Shown in pieces: positions 1-11,406 of a stretch of 64,000 bases of DNA. Every line of letters starts with the position of its first letter. Position 1 is the stretch's first letter. Made by a program: the position numbers and the translations under genes. This DNA comes from Cloeon dipterum (taxonomy: Eukaryota > Arthropoda > Insecta > Ephemeroptera > Baetidae), in the NCBI RefSeq assembly GCF_949628265.1, contig NC_088786.1:39081681-39145680 (forward strand), read 5' to 3'. Below the pieces are notes generated by a model. The model was not told where the DNA came from. It saw nothing but the letters and a program-made list of their open reading frames with translations, and made no database searches.

Positions 1-737
1 TCATGGAATTCAAGAAATAAATTTTCTTAGTTTTTTTAAATTTCTTAATATTTGAGATTTTTTTACATTTAAATGTTAAAACCATTAATTTTGGTATTTC
101 TTTAAACTTTTCTCTTGCAAAAATGGTTCGGAATGAATTAGAAAAATGTTTGGAATTAATTTTACTTATCTTTAAAGCGCCGCCGTCTAAATTTAAATTG
201 TTTTCCAAGTTAGAAATTATCGGGAATTGACGTATTTGTTTATTTTGCTTTATTGAATAATTTTCTAAAAAAAAACACATTTAATCGGCGTGGAGTTAAA
301 AAATTTCCAATTACGCGTGCGTGCAAATTTATGTCTTTTAATTTTTTGCTTGTGAAATTTACCAACGATTTATTTATCTTTAAAATTATCTTTACATCTT
401 CCTTCCATTGAAAAAATTGTGAAGTAAAAAAATTACATGGATTTCAAGAGATTGCTATTCTGAATTTTTTTAAAGAGAGACTGAATAATAATTTTCTAGA
501 TTTAAATAAGTAATTAATGGGTTTTTACAAGCAATAAAAACTCTTTGTAAATGTCTCACTAAAATCTTGATAAAATTTAATTTGTTTAAGAGGCTGACAG
601 TTTTCTAAAATTAGAAAAGAATTAAAATATATAACGAAGAGTTGTTAATTTGAAGAATAAATATTAAGTGGATATTTTTGTTTAATATTTCATGACTTTG
701 TTTATTAAGAATTGAAAAAATTATTTAACAAAATTTC
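1..737. other. AT-rich intergenic sequence, no gene seen
   Basis: Very AT-rich sequence with many A and T runs and no convincing exon. A short stretch around 300-370 resembles the repeat at 738-1015, including the shared words tcttttaatt and gtgaaattta, so older copies of that repeat may lie here. Confidence 0.5.
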
Positions 738-1015
738 CCAGTTACGTCTGTATGAACCAATTTTGTCTTTTAATTTATTATTTGTGAAATTTAGCAACAG
801 TTAATTTTTTTCAAATGTTTGCCCTAATGAAATCATCACTGGGAAATAAATAAATTTATTTTATAAACGCTTTTTTGTTTGGATTTAATGCCACTCGTCA
901 CGATTTATCGAGTGGTGAACAAATTTTGAGGAAAAATTCACCAAATTGTCAAATAAATCGTGCTTTTACAGTAGGGAACAATGCTCTACAATTTAAACGT
1001 CAACCGTTGCTTCTA
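738..1015 (+). repeat. Dispersed repeat, inverted copy at 3795-4020
   Basis: Read against the reverse complement of 3795-4020 this stretch aligns over more than 200 bases with scattered differences. Shared words include ccaattttg, tttgtgaaattta, aataaatcgtg and gaacaatgct. The two arms point towards each other about 2.8 kb apart. No coding sequence or clear termini were seen, so the class of element is unknown. Confidence 0.5.
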
Positions 1016-3085
1016 TTAATTGTAAAAATTGCGCTTAAATCCTTTGAAAAGCGCAAAATTAAATTTAAAAAAAATAAAAATCAAATCTTCGAACTGTTTT
1101 AATCGTTTTAAATTATTTTTCATATCATTTGGGAAAAAATTGAACTAAAAAATGCTAATTTAAAACCCTTTCTTTACGTTTTGATTGAAAAAAATGATAA
1201 ATTTTCATTCAAAAATCTTAAGGCATGTAGAATTTTTTTACTCTTCTCATTTTGTGGATAAATCTCGACAGATTTGCTCTCAAACTGTCAAGATTTTTTC
1301 CCGTTCGCTCGGCAATTTAGGTAAACGACTGAGGAAACTCTGCGCGAAGGAGGCTTTCAATCACCTCCGGCGTTTTTCCCCGTTTCTGCAGATTGTACCA
1401 CAGTCTATAATATGTTATCGATCGGTGCAAAAACGCGCGGCTCTAATTATTGGCAAAAGGTCTGCGCTCTGCAGCAAATAGCACGCACGCTGAACTTTTG
1501 GCAAATTGCGGCGATGAGTGCGCCGCGATAATGGAAATGTCAAAGATGAGTGCGGTGCAGCCCGCCACACTAAACTTGACGCGCGCTCGTCTCTCTCTCA
1601 TTTATTATTCACAGCCAACAATCATCTCGGGCAAAAACAATCATCCTGCATTTCCGCGCAAAGGCACCACTTTCGTTAATTGTGCTGCTGATTAATTCCT
1701 GTCCAGACGCAAATAATGCTGATTAATCGGGGCGCAACCCACTTTTGACTTTTGACGCGTCTTCAACGGGGAATTTATTATTTTTTATTTAACTTAAGCA
1801 TGTCTCCACGGGTTTGTAGGTGAAATTAATGTTTTTAGGTGAAATTTCAGGGGAAAGGGGGCGTTCTCTAATTTTTTCGTTTTCTAAAAATCGCTGAAAA
1901 TCGATTTCATAAGCTGTAACTCTTGATTGGGTTGAGATATCACCCTGAAATTTTTACTTCCTGACCTAGTTTTTGATCCTGAACAACTTTTCAATTTACG
2001 AAAAATTCGCAGATCGAAGGGCAAGGTCACTTTTCACGACCTTTTTACGAAAATTCATAATTAAGGGATGTTCACCTCCTCAGATTTTTTCGGGGTTCAC
2101 GGCTGAAATGTAGCCCGTGAAATTCTGCACAAGCCCACCAAATTTCAAAGGTGTAACCCTGATAGTTTTGCCGCAATTCGAGTTTGAAAATTAAAAAACC
2201 TGCTCAGTCGCGCATGCGCAGTACGTCTCTCGTTCGTAAAGTGTATTTTTTGCATTTCTTTTGCTTAGAAACACCAAGAGGGCTTAGGGTAGATTCAGAA
2301 AGGTCAAAATCAACCTTCAGGGTCTGTACCTGACGTGACCCTGAGATGAAAAATTTCGAAAATTCCCAATTTTATCGAACTCGGTGTCTTTATATTGGTT
2401 TCCGCCACTGTACAGCTCGAATAAAAAGCCAAAACTGCCGAATGACAATCCTGAAACCAGTTCTTGAAATAATTGTGGTTTTTAAATGTTTAAATCTTTA
2501 TTTTATGAAGAGATCTCCCTCCGAAATATCAATTTTACGAAGCGTAAAAAAGTTTCCCACCTGCCGGCGCGAGATGAAAAATATATCCACGGACATAAAC
2601 GGGCCGTCTCGTGTTTATTATTCCAGCGTTTTCGCTCGCTCGCTCATCTTTCGCATCCACTTTATGAAAGTTAGAAGGAAATAAACCAAATTTATAAAAA
2701 TCGCATCATGGCCCGACGCACTTTTAATGTTTGTTTTATAAGGCGGAAGCAATAAAAGCAAGCGCCTCAAGAAAAAAGATAAAAATTTACGTTTATCTCA
2801 CGCTTACGGGGGATGCGAGCGCGCAACCCCCGCTCGTGTTTACGGGAGCATTCAAATTTAGGCGGAAAATTGGATTATAAACAACGAAAAATGGCGAAAA
2901 GAGCCACGTGTGTGGGAAAGTTTGAAGAATGGCACCAGCTGCTCCTAGAGCTGCATAATTTATGTGGGAATTTTCCACACTTTCTCCCTTATTGAGAATT
3001 TCCCTGCAAAATATTTTAACAGATTATGTCCTCAGCATCATGTACAATTAAAAAATAAGCTCTACAAAAAATACTTCCAACAATT
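1016..3085. other. Intergenic sequence, no gene seen
   Basis: Open frames here are short and have no recognisable domain or paired splice sites. Around 1320-1700 and 2800-2900 the sequence is more GC-rich than its surroundings, which could be regulatory or old repeat sequence. A gcatgcgcag motif at about 2212 matches the motifs repeated at 5887-6411. Confidence 0.4.
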
Positions 3086-3511
3086 GACCAGTTGCATAAA
3101 CCCTTAGTTATTGAAGCCGCCAACAGATGGCGCAACCACAGACTTTCTTAAAAAATTTTGTTTCAAGCGGTTTTAAGGCATTTCCGCTGCGATTTCAGAC
3201 TCAATCTGCTATTTTGCTTTTTTTAATTAATTTGCTAATTTTTGACGTGCTGAAAACCAAAATCGGTTCAGCCATTCGCCGTACAAACGTCGGAAAATAT
3301 TTTTTTATTTCAAAAAATAGTTTTTCACGATTCTACGGCGATTGGCTGAACCGATTTTGGTTTTCAGCACGTCAAATAATAGCAAATTAATTGAAGAATG
3401 CACAGTAGCTAGATCGAGTCTGAAATCGCAGCGGAAGTGCCTTAAAATCGAAAGTCTACGGTTGCGCCATCTGTTGGCAGCTTCGAACACTTAGGGTTTA
3501 TGCAACTGGTG
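3086..3511. mobile_element. Foldback MITE, 426 bp, AATT target duplication
   Basis: The two halves are inverted copies of each other: accagttgcataaaccct at the left end is complemented at the right end, and the similarity runs through to the middle. AATT flanks both sides (3082-3085 and 3512-3515). It has no coding capacity. A second full copy lies inverted at 43021-43450 and a half copy at 50478-50704. The end bases differ (gaccag at one end, caccag at the other), which fixes the relative orientation of copies. Confidence 0.85.
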
Positions 3512-3794
3512 AATTTATTCTTTTTTTAAAATATTTTTTGAGTCAAAACGAAAATAAAGGATTTGAAAATAGCATATTTAAGATAATTTAAAACGTAAGA
3601 ACCAAATCAAAAAGTCAAAAGATTTAATTTTATAAATTTTTAATTTATGCAAATTTTTACAATATTTTTATCGGCTTCATTTCGGTTTTATTAAACTATT
3701 TACTTTTAACTTAAATAGAATTAAAACTAACAAAATTTTGCCTACCGTCAGTGAAACTACATATTGATTTAAAATTAAGCTTTGCAAAAAATTT

Positions 3795-4020
3795 GTGAAA
3801 AATCCTAAAAACCACAATTGTCGTTTAAATTTTTTAGCATTGTTCCCCTCTGTAAATCCACGATTTATTTCTCAATTTAGGGAATTTTTCCTAAAAAAAA
3901 AAATCACCAAATGGATAGATTTAACTATGGCAAACATTTTAAAAATAAATATACTGTTTATAAATTTCACAAAAAAAATCAATTAAAAGGCAAAATTGGT
4001 ATACACACACACGTCTAAAT
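3795..4020 (-). repeat. Dispersed repeat, inverted copy of 738-1015
   Basis: Its reverse complement aligns with 738-1015. A short acacacac run sits at the outer edge, where the left copy has a diverged equivalent. No coding content. Confidence 0.5.
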
Positions 4021-5886
4021 GGAAATTTAAAATATATTTTCCTATTTTTTAATATTCACGCCGGTTGAATGTAGTTTAAATCCATTGCGAAATAAATTCG
4101 GAGATCTGTGGTATTATTATCTCATCGCGTTTGACGAATCCATAAAGAATTCTTCTAATATTCAAATAAATCAATAAATAAAATCAAATAAAACTGTATG
4201 TCTCCCAGCTTTCAACAAATTAACTCTCGAGAAAATCGGCCTCAAAGTTATTTGCATTGTTTTAAATGGAGAATTCTCAGAGGAATTTTGCAATCACGAT
4301 TTTTATTTGAAATTCCGCATTTTTCCAAAGAAAGACACACTGGCAGATAGATCTCGATCAGAGGATTCCAAATCATGTGAGAAAACATGGAAATTTCGGG
4401 AAAAAAACGGCTGAAAACTTTCTGATTGGACAACAGAGGGGGGCGTGGCCCGAAATTTCCCGCTGTTGCTTCTCGCATTGCTATACAAGGCGTCCGAGAT
4501 TAAATTTTCTGATATGAATTCTCGAATAAATAAACTTAATTTAAGGTTTTTCGATTTTTCCCCCAAAAAATCCAAGGTTCTCTAACGGCCAGTTGAAATT
4601 TTGAGACGAAAATAATAAATTTGAGAAAAATATGCTGGAAATTTAATCAGCTTTCTGAATTTAGGCAGTTTTTGACGCAACTATCAACTGCTGAATTTTA
4701 ATCAGGCCAAACACACACCCCTTTCGAAAATCTGCAATTTTTTAAAAAATAAAAAATAACTTTCAAGACTCAAAAGAACTATTTTTTATCTTCTCACTAT
4801 CAAATTTCCATAATTTTCTCCCCCCGGAAGCAATGAATTTCCTTTTTGCTCAAAAATGGGGGTAAAATTCGACAATTTTTATTTTGGTGAAAAATTGCAG
4901 AATTCCATTTTCCGCAAAAGTTAGGAGGGCATTGCACACAACATTTTTCGCCGGCTGCACGAGGCAGCCGGCGGTCTGTCGGTCAATTCTAATTGGAGCA
5001 GTGCACGCAACGATGCATCATCGACGCGGCAGAGCAGCGGCCGAAAGTGGTTACCTACCAAGCTGGGCACGCGGCTAAAAGCAGCCGCGGCGAGCGGCAT
5101 GACTCCTTCCTTTACTTCTCTTATTTAATCGATCGAGTCGGCTGCTTGTGCTTGCCTTGCCGCCAGTTAATAGTAATGAGCGAAGCAAACTTATCCGCAA
5201 CACGCCCGCCTTTCTTCCTTTAAACGCCAGGCACGAACCTGCTTTCCTTGACACACACACACGCCGCGAAAAAAAAATAAATAAAATTGGCCAGACGTTT
5301 TATTTAATCATTGCTTCGGCTAGACAGCATAACTCGCTAATTAATTGAATGGAACACCGCAGACTTTTGGCGCTCGATGCGCGGATTAGATTTCGCGGAC
5401 ACGTTTTTTGCTTCACATCTAAACTTTCCAGACGGTGCAAGATTTTTTTTCACTATCGTCTGGGTTGTAAAATTTATAGTATTAAAAATATACACTTGCA
5501 GAGAAAATTATTTTGTGAAAGTACATATGTTTCCAAAGTTTGAAGTGGACTTTAATTTTTAAATGAAAAGCAAGCCAAAGCCCCTAAAAATCCCATCTCT
5601 TAAGTTTTAAGTCTTAAAAAATTTAAAACTGCATATTTTTATACTGGGGGCCGGATTCACGTTACGCGCAGACATGGCGTCTAGTAGCGTACGGTGGGAA
5701 ATTTGAATAATTTTGTTGTTATTTCTGTACTAACAGCTAATTAGCCCGGTAGTTGGCGAATCAACCGTTAGATGGCACGTCAGGCTAATGGAAATGTAAT
5801 AAAATACGCAGGAACGAAATTCTTAGGTCGGCACGCCCCCTTTTTGACGCTTCTGATTGGCCGCTGGACTGTCTCCCGATTGGCCG
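4021..5886. other. Intergenic sequence, no gene seen
   Basis: AT-rich to about 4860, then a GC-richer patch at about 4940-5240 with several short open frames on both strands that overlap each other and show no domain. I see no supported exon. A promoter or 5' untranslated region of a gene outside the window is possible but not shown. Confidence 0.35.
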
Positions 5887-6411
5887 CCATTATTTCGACT
5901 TCTGACCGGCGGGAAAACCAACACAGATCGCAACCTAGCTCCCAGTGGGAATTTGGACTGCGCAGAAGGTTTTAATTTGGTTCACGCATGCGCAGTAATA
6001 AATTTCAGCCTCTCTGTGAAATGAAGAAGCGATCTGAACATACTGCGCATGCTTAAGATGCGCACAAGGTTACTGCGCAGCTTCAAAATGGGTGAATTTT
6101 CCAGCAACTATAAAAAGTTAATATAAGCTCCTTGAAAACCTCCATTATTTCGACGCCATATTGAATTCTGACCAGCAAGAAACCAACACAGATCACAAGC
6201 CGGCCCCCGGTGGGAATTTCGACTGCGCAGAAGTTTCTAATTCGGTTCACGCATGCGCAGTGATGAGTTTCAGCCTCCCTATGAGATGAAGAAGCGATCT
6301 GAACATACTGCGCATGCTTAAGATGCGCACAAGCCTACTGCGCAGCTTCAAAATTGGCGAATATTCAAACAACTATAAAAAAGGTTATTTTAAGCGCCTA
6401 GAAACTTTAAA
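5887..6411. repeat. Two-copy tandem duplication, about 255-bp unit, GCGCATGC-rich
   Basis: Unit one begins ccattatttcgac at 5887 and unit two at 6142. Each unit holds an inverted pair of motifs, gcatgcgcag and then ctgcgcatgc about 50 bp later, plus a run reading gaagaagcgatctgaacata. The GCGCATGC core resembles the palindromic binding site of NRF-1 type factors in animals; binding here is an inference. Confidence 0.7.
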
Positions 6412-6734
6412 TAGGCATATTTAAACAGACTAAATATCGAGAAGAAGGGGAAATGAACAAGGAAAATTATATAGGTAAGGTTCATTCAATTTAATTCGTT
6501 TTTATTTCTCCAAATAAGTCATATTAATGTTTAAGAAAAATTTAAAGTCAAGAAAATCACATTTAGGGACATCATAGTAAGCAAAATTTGACATCGCATA
6601 TTGGGAAACTTGGGAACTCGGACACAATTTAATTTCGGACAGGTAGCCATGATTTGGAAAGTAAAGAAATTCAATCCAATGTCGATGCGCGTTCGAAGAG
6701 GAATTAAAAAATTAAAAAAAAAAATCATAGTTAA

Positions 6735-8719
6735 TTATTTCTCATTTTCAAAGAGATAAAGTAAACTGCGGATACAGTCATCAAAAAATGCATTATCATT
6801 TCGCACTGCGCTTGTGAGAAATGGATGTTCAATTAAGTCATTGCTTTTACCAACCCTGCAAAACAAACATGTGTTTGATTTTCATAAAAGAAATATGCAA
6901 AAATAACGTACCTGAGTTCACTTAATTTGGGAAGAAATGCGCAGGCGCTCTTCAAAATATTTTTCAAGAACTTCTTGTTAATATATCTTTTGACATTCCC
7001 TGGCCTGTTACTGACATCAGGGAATTCCCTTTCGCGTGAATGAAGGTATAAGTGAAAAGTGTGCAGTTGGGATAAAATCTGCTTCTCTTGAATCAAAGAG
7101 TTGAGTCTCAGTAGGTCTACATTCTTGAAGTGCGCTCCTTTGAGAACAAGCTTTTCCAGCTTTGGCGCAGACAATACGTTGGATAAAATCATGGTATGTT
7201 CCACTTCACCGAATCTAGATGGTTTCAGCATAAAAAAATAGAAAGATATGAAAATCCTTTACACTCACCCTGCGTCAGGCAATAATATCCATTCGAGTTC
7301 TTTAAGTTCCGTAAAATACTCAGTCGGCAATGTGGAACTTATCAAAGAACAAAAATCAAGCGACAACTTTTCAAGCTTTGGACAGTATTTCGAGATGATT
7401 GCCAAATCCATTTTAAAAACAAAACCATTCTGGCTCAACAAATGAAGAGTTTGCAGATTTTGTCCATATGTGCTCAAATATCTCTCGTGAACAATTAAAT
7501 CTTCGACTTGACGTCTAACTGCTAAATTCAGCTCTCTGATATTATCAAATTGTGGTAGAGTGGATTCTTCCAGATATTCGTCATCATCTCCTAATAATCC
7601 AGCCTTAAACAATCGGAATTTTAAATTAAAAGGTTTACTGATAGTATACAAAAGTTCAATTACCGAGAGACAGGAAACGTTTGGAAATAAAACAGGAAAA
7701 TCTTTAAGCTCCTTTGGGCGAATCTGATTTGTTGCGAGATCAACATGAACGTGTCGCTGACATGGCTGACGTAATTTTTTGAAATACTCAATACGAAATA
7801 TATCATGAAGTATGCAAAACCAATTGTAGAACTGGCTCTCAATTAATGGAACAATTTCAACGTCTGGAAGATGTTCGTTGCAAATATCAACAAGCCAGTA
7901 GATGTCATTGACAGTTATTTGTTTCACGTTGCATAAACTGCTATTTAAGACTTCCAAGGATAGTTCTGGTCCAGAACAATCACACAGGATATTAAGAATT
8001 TGCAGATTCGGAAGGTATTTGCACATTTCGAGCAGATCTTTTTTCTTGAACCAGTACATCTCAACATGAAGAGTTTTCAAACTTCGCAGTTTCATCAGCG
8101 ATTGCAACATTCCCGGCTTGACAAGGACCTTTCTTTCAAATCTATGTGGATGGTTTTGCTTTATGATTAGAGTCTCAACGTTCGGAGCTTGTGTTCCAAT
8201 CCATTGAAGCAACTGGACGCAACACTCGGTTGCCTAATTAAAATAAACGTTCACTTTTTATCGTTGTTTAGGATAATTTAACTTTAATTACCTCTTTTAG
8301 AGCGGCGACTTCAATATTGTCTTGGTCCAGATATTGATCAGGACAGGCGAATGACATTATTCCGTTCAACTCAATGCATCGGGTCCGGGAACTCAGCAAA
8401 TAAGGAAAAATCCCCATCAAATCCTTAAATATTTCTGTTTTTCCTCTGTCATCTATAATCTTCCGCGTTATGAGCGTCTGTAAAATTTTTTCTCGCAAAA
8501 CACCAGCTGTCAGATTTATAATTAAGTCATATTTTAATGTCATTTTATGATTAAATACTCACGCAAAGTCTTGAGCTGCTCCAGCTGATCATCGCTATCC
8601 AAATAAAACCTGATGTTTTTCAAGAAGGTTCGAACCGCAAGCATCTCCAAACTGTAACTCTTAGCCCGCAGAGCTTGAAGCCTCTTCTTGGTCAAGTTAA
8701 GCACGGTTTCGTCTTCCAT
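6735..8719 (-). CDS. Family A leucine-rich-repeat-like protein, 566 aa, copy 1
   Basis: Six exons on the minus strand: 8719-8563, 8506-8292, 8233-7664, 7603-7269, 7214-6912 and 6855-6735. All introns are GT-AG and 50-66 nt, and the frame closes exactly. The N-terminal 120 residues (starting MEDETVLNLTKKRL) look helical. From about residue 125 on there are irregular leucine-rich repeats, for example LPNLQILNIL, NLQTLHLLS, CPKLEKLSLDF and APKLEKLVLKG. There is no signal peptide or membrane segment, so it is probably cytoplasmic. The layout resembles F-box/LRR-type adaptor proteins, but I cannot identify an F-box. It stands head to head with the copy at 9017, about 300 bp away. The product is known only by family resemblance inside this window. 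Confidence 0.8.
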
Positions 8720-9016
8720 CACGGTCGTGCGTCTTGATCCACATAAACGAACGGAATGTTTGCTACTTGACTACAAATGTTTTTAACTTAGACCTTTTAT
8801 ATTTTCGTTGCACAGTTGCAATGGACAGACACCAAAAGACTAATTCTCTTTTCTACTGACTACAAATATATTTCGTTTTTATGTTTTTCAAGTAGTCACC
8901 GCATTTTTTGTCAGTTAAAAACACGCCCATTAACTAATAATGAAAACATTATTAAAAATATATTATTCAATAGTTTTGAGCGACACTAATGACGAATATT
9001 TTAGTGAAATTGAAGT

Positions 9017-10975
9017 ATGGGAGGCAAGTGGAGCAAGACACATATCACGACCGTGATTATAGATGATGAAACCGTGCTTAACTTGACCAAGAAGAGGCTT
9101 CAAACTCTGCGGGCTAAGAGTTACAGTTTGGAGAAGCTTGCGGTTCGAACCTTTTTGAAAAACATCAGGTTTTATTTGGATAGCGATGATCAGCTGGAGC
9201 AGCTCAAGAGTTTGCGTAAGTATTAATTTCTAAAATGACTAAATGTGACTTAAGTATAAATCTGACAGCTGGCGTTTTGCGAGAAAAATTTTTACAGACG
9301 CTCATAACGCGGAAGATAATAGATGACACTGGAAAAACAGAAATATTTGAGGATTTGATGGGGATTTTTCCTTATTTGCTGAGTACCCGGACTCGATGCA
9401 TTGAGTTGAACGGAATAATGTCATTCGCCTGTCCTGATCCATATCTGGATAAAAAAGTGCTGAATTTGCCACTCTTAAAAAGGTAATTAAAGTTAAATGA
9501 CGATAAAAAGTAAACGTTCTTTTAATTAGGCAACCGAGTGTTGCGTGCAGTTGCTTCAATGGATTGAAACACTAGCTCCAAAAGTAGAGACGCTAATTAT
9601 AAAGCAAAACCATCCATTTAAAGTTTTTAGAAAGGTCCTTGTCAAGCCAGGAATGTTGCAATCGCTGATGAAACTGCAAAGTTTGAAAACTCTTCATATG
9701 GATTTGTATTGGTTCAAGAAAAAAGATCTGCTCGAAATGTGCAAAAACCTTCCGAATCTGCATACTCTTAATATCCTGTGTCATGATTCTGGACCAGATC
9801 TTTCCCCAGAAGTCTTCACTAGCAGTTTATGCAACGTGAAACAAATAACTGTCAACAACTTCTGCTGGCTCGCTGATTTGTGCAACGAACATCTTCCAGA
9901 CGTTGAAATTGTTCCGTTTAATCAGAGCCAGTTCTTCGATTGGTTTAGCATTCTTTCTGCTGTATTTTATTGTGATTATTTTAGAAACCCACATAAGCAA
10001 TGTCAGCAACACGTTTATATGGATCTTGCTACAAATGAGATTCACTCAAGGGAGCTTCAACATTTTCCCGTTTCGTTCCAAAACGTTTCGTGTCTCACGG
10101 TAATTGAGAAATATTATTTTAATTTTAAAATACGTTCTGATTTTTTCAGGCTGGATTACGCGAATATGACGAATATTTGGAAGCATCTACTCTACCCCAA
10201 TTTGATAATATCAGACAGCTGAATTTAGCAGCTAAATTTAAAGGAAGGAATGTACTGATTCTCGAGAGATTTTTGAGCACATATGGACAAAATCTGCAAA
10301 CTCTTTGTCTTTCAAGCGATGATTGGGGCTTTAGAATGGATTTGGCAATCATCTCGAAATACTGTCCAGAGCTTGAAAAGTTGTCGCTCGATTATTGCTG
10401 TTTGAAAAGTTCTACATTACCGACAGAGGCTTTTACGGAGCTGAAAGAACTCGAATGGAGATATCATCATGTTTTTGGGTAAGTGTAAGTAAGAATTCCT
10501 ATTTTTATTTTTTTATGCCGAAAACATCAATAGATCCGAATACGAGAATGATCGCATGATTTTGTCCAACATTTTGTCTGCACCAAAGTTGGAAAAAGTT
10601 GTTCTCGAAGGAACACGTTTTGACGAAGCAGACCTACTGAGACTCAACTCGTTGATTCAAGAAAAGAAGATTTTATCCCAATTGCACACTTTTCAATTCT
10701 ACCTAGATCTGGACAGTGGCAACAAGGGAATCAAAAAATATTTGACAAATATTTTGAAGAGCGCGTGTGCATTTCTTCCCAAATTATCCGATTTCAGGTA
10801 CGACATTTTTGCAAATTTCTGTGATGTAAATTTTAAAGGTTATTTGTTCTGTAGAGTTGGCAGAAAATGGACCTTATATGACCATCCACTTCGCCCTACC
10901 CCAATAATAGGGGACGATGAAATTCTTGATGAATGTATCTGCAATTTACTTTATCTGTTTGAAAATGAGAAGTAA
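9017..10975 (+). pseudogene. Family A LRR-like gene, copy 2, frameshifted and with altered start
   Basis: All six exons are recognisable: 9017-9215, 9269-9482, 9530-10099, 10150-10478, 10534-10797 and 10855-10975. Exon 2 is 214 nt where copy 1 has 215. The lost base, near the A-run at about 9454-9460, throws the normal end of exon 2 out of frame with exon 3. The usual start codon is also gone: where relatives read ATGGATGAT this copy reads ATTATAGATGAT. The only in-frame ATG is at 9017, which would add a 14-residue extension beginning MGGKWSK. The 3' exons remain open, so the decay is recent or the missing base is a sequencing error in the homopolymer. Confidence 0.7.
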
Positions 10976-11406
10976 TAACTATTATATATTGTTGTTTAAA
11001 TTTAATATTTCCTCGGGTTGAATTCCTTTACTTTGCGAATCGCGCAAACTTGTCTGAAATTATATTTTTGTCGAATTCTCATTTTTCCTAACATTGTCAA
11101 TTTTACATGCGATGTCAAATGTGTTGTTTAGTATTTAATTTGGTGTAGGCTGTAGTGTGGCGAGTTTGGCACTATTTTATTCACGAGTTTCTCAAACACT
11201 GCAAATGCTCCTAAATGCGATTTTCATGACTTTTCAATGTTTGTAAAATATAATGTCTTATTTTTAGGAATAAAAATGAATTGAATTAAATAATTTTTCT
11301 TGTTTATTTTCCCTTCTTCTCAATAATTAGTATTTTTTATAGTTCCCGCAATGGTTAAAAGAAAAGAAAAAATAGTCCATCGTCTAAATTTCACATCCGA
11401 ATTTAA
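10976..11406. other. Spacer between convergent family A genes
   Basis: This 431-bp AT-rich spacer lies between the 3' ends of the copies at 9017-10975 and 11407-13355. An aataaa at about 11268 may serve as the polyadenylation signal of the plus-strand gene. Nothing else is seen. Confidence 0.4.
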
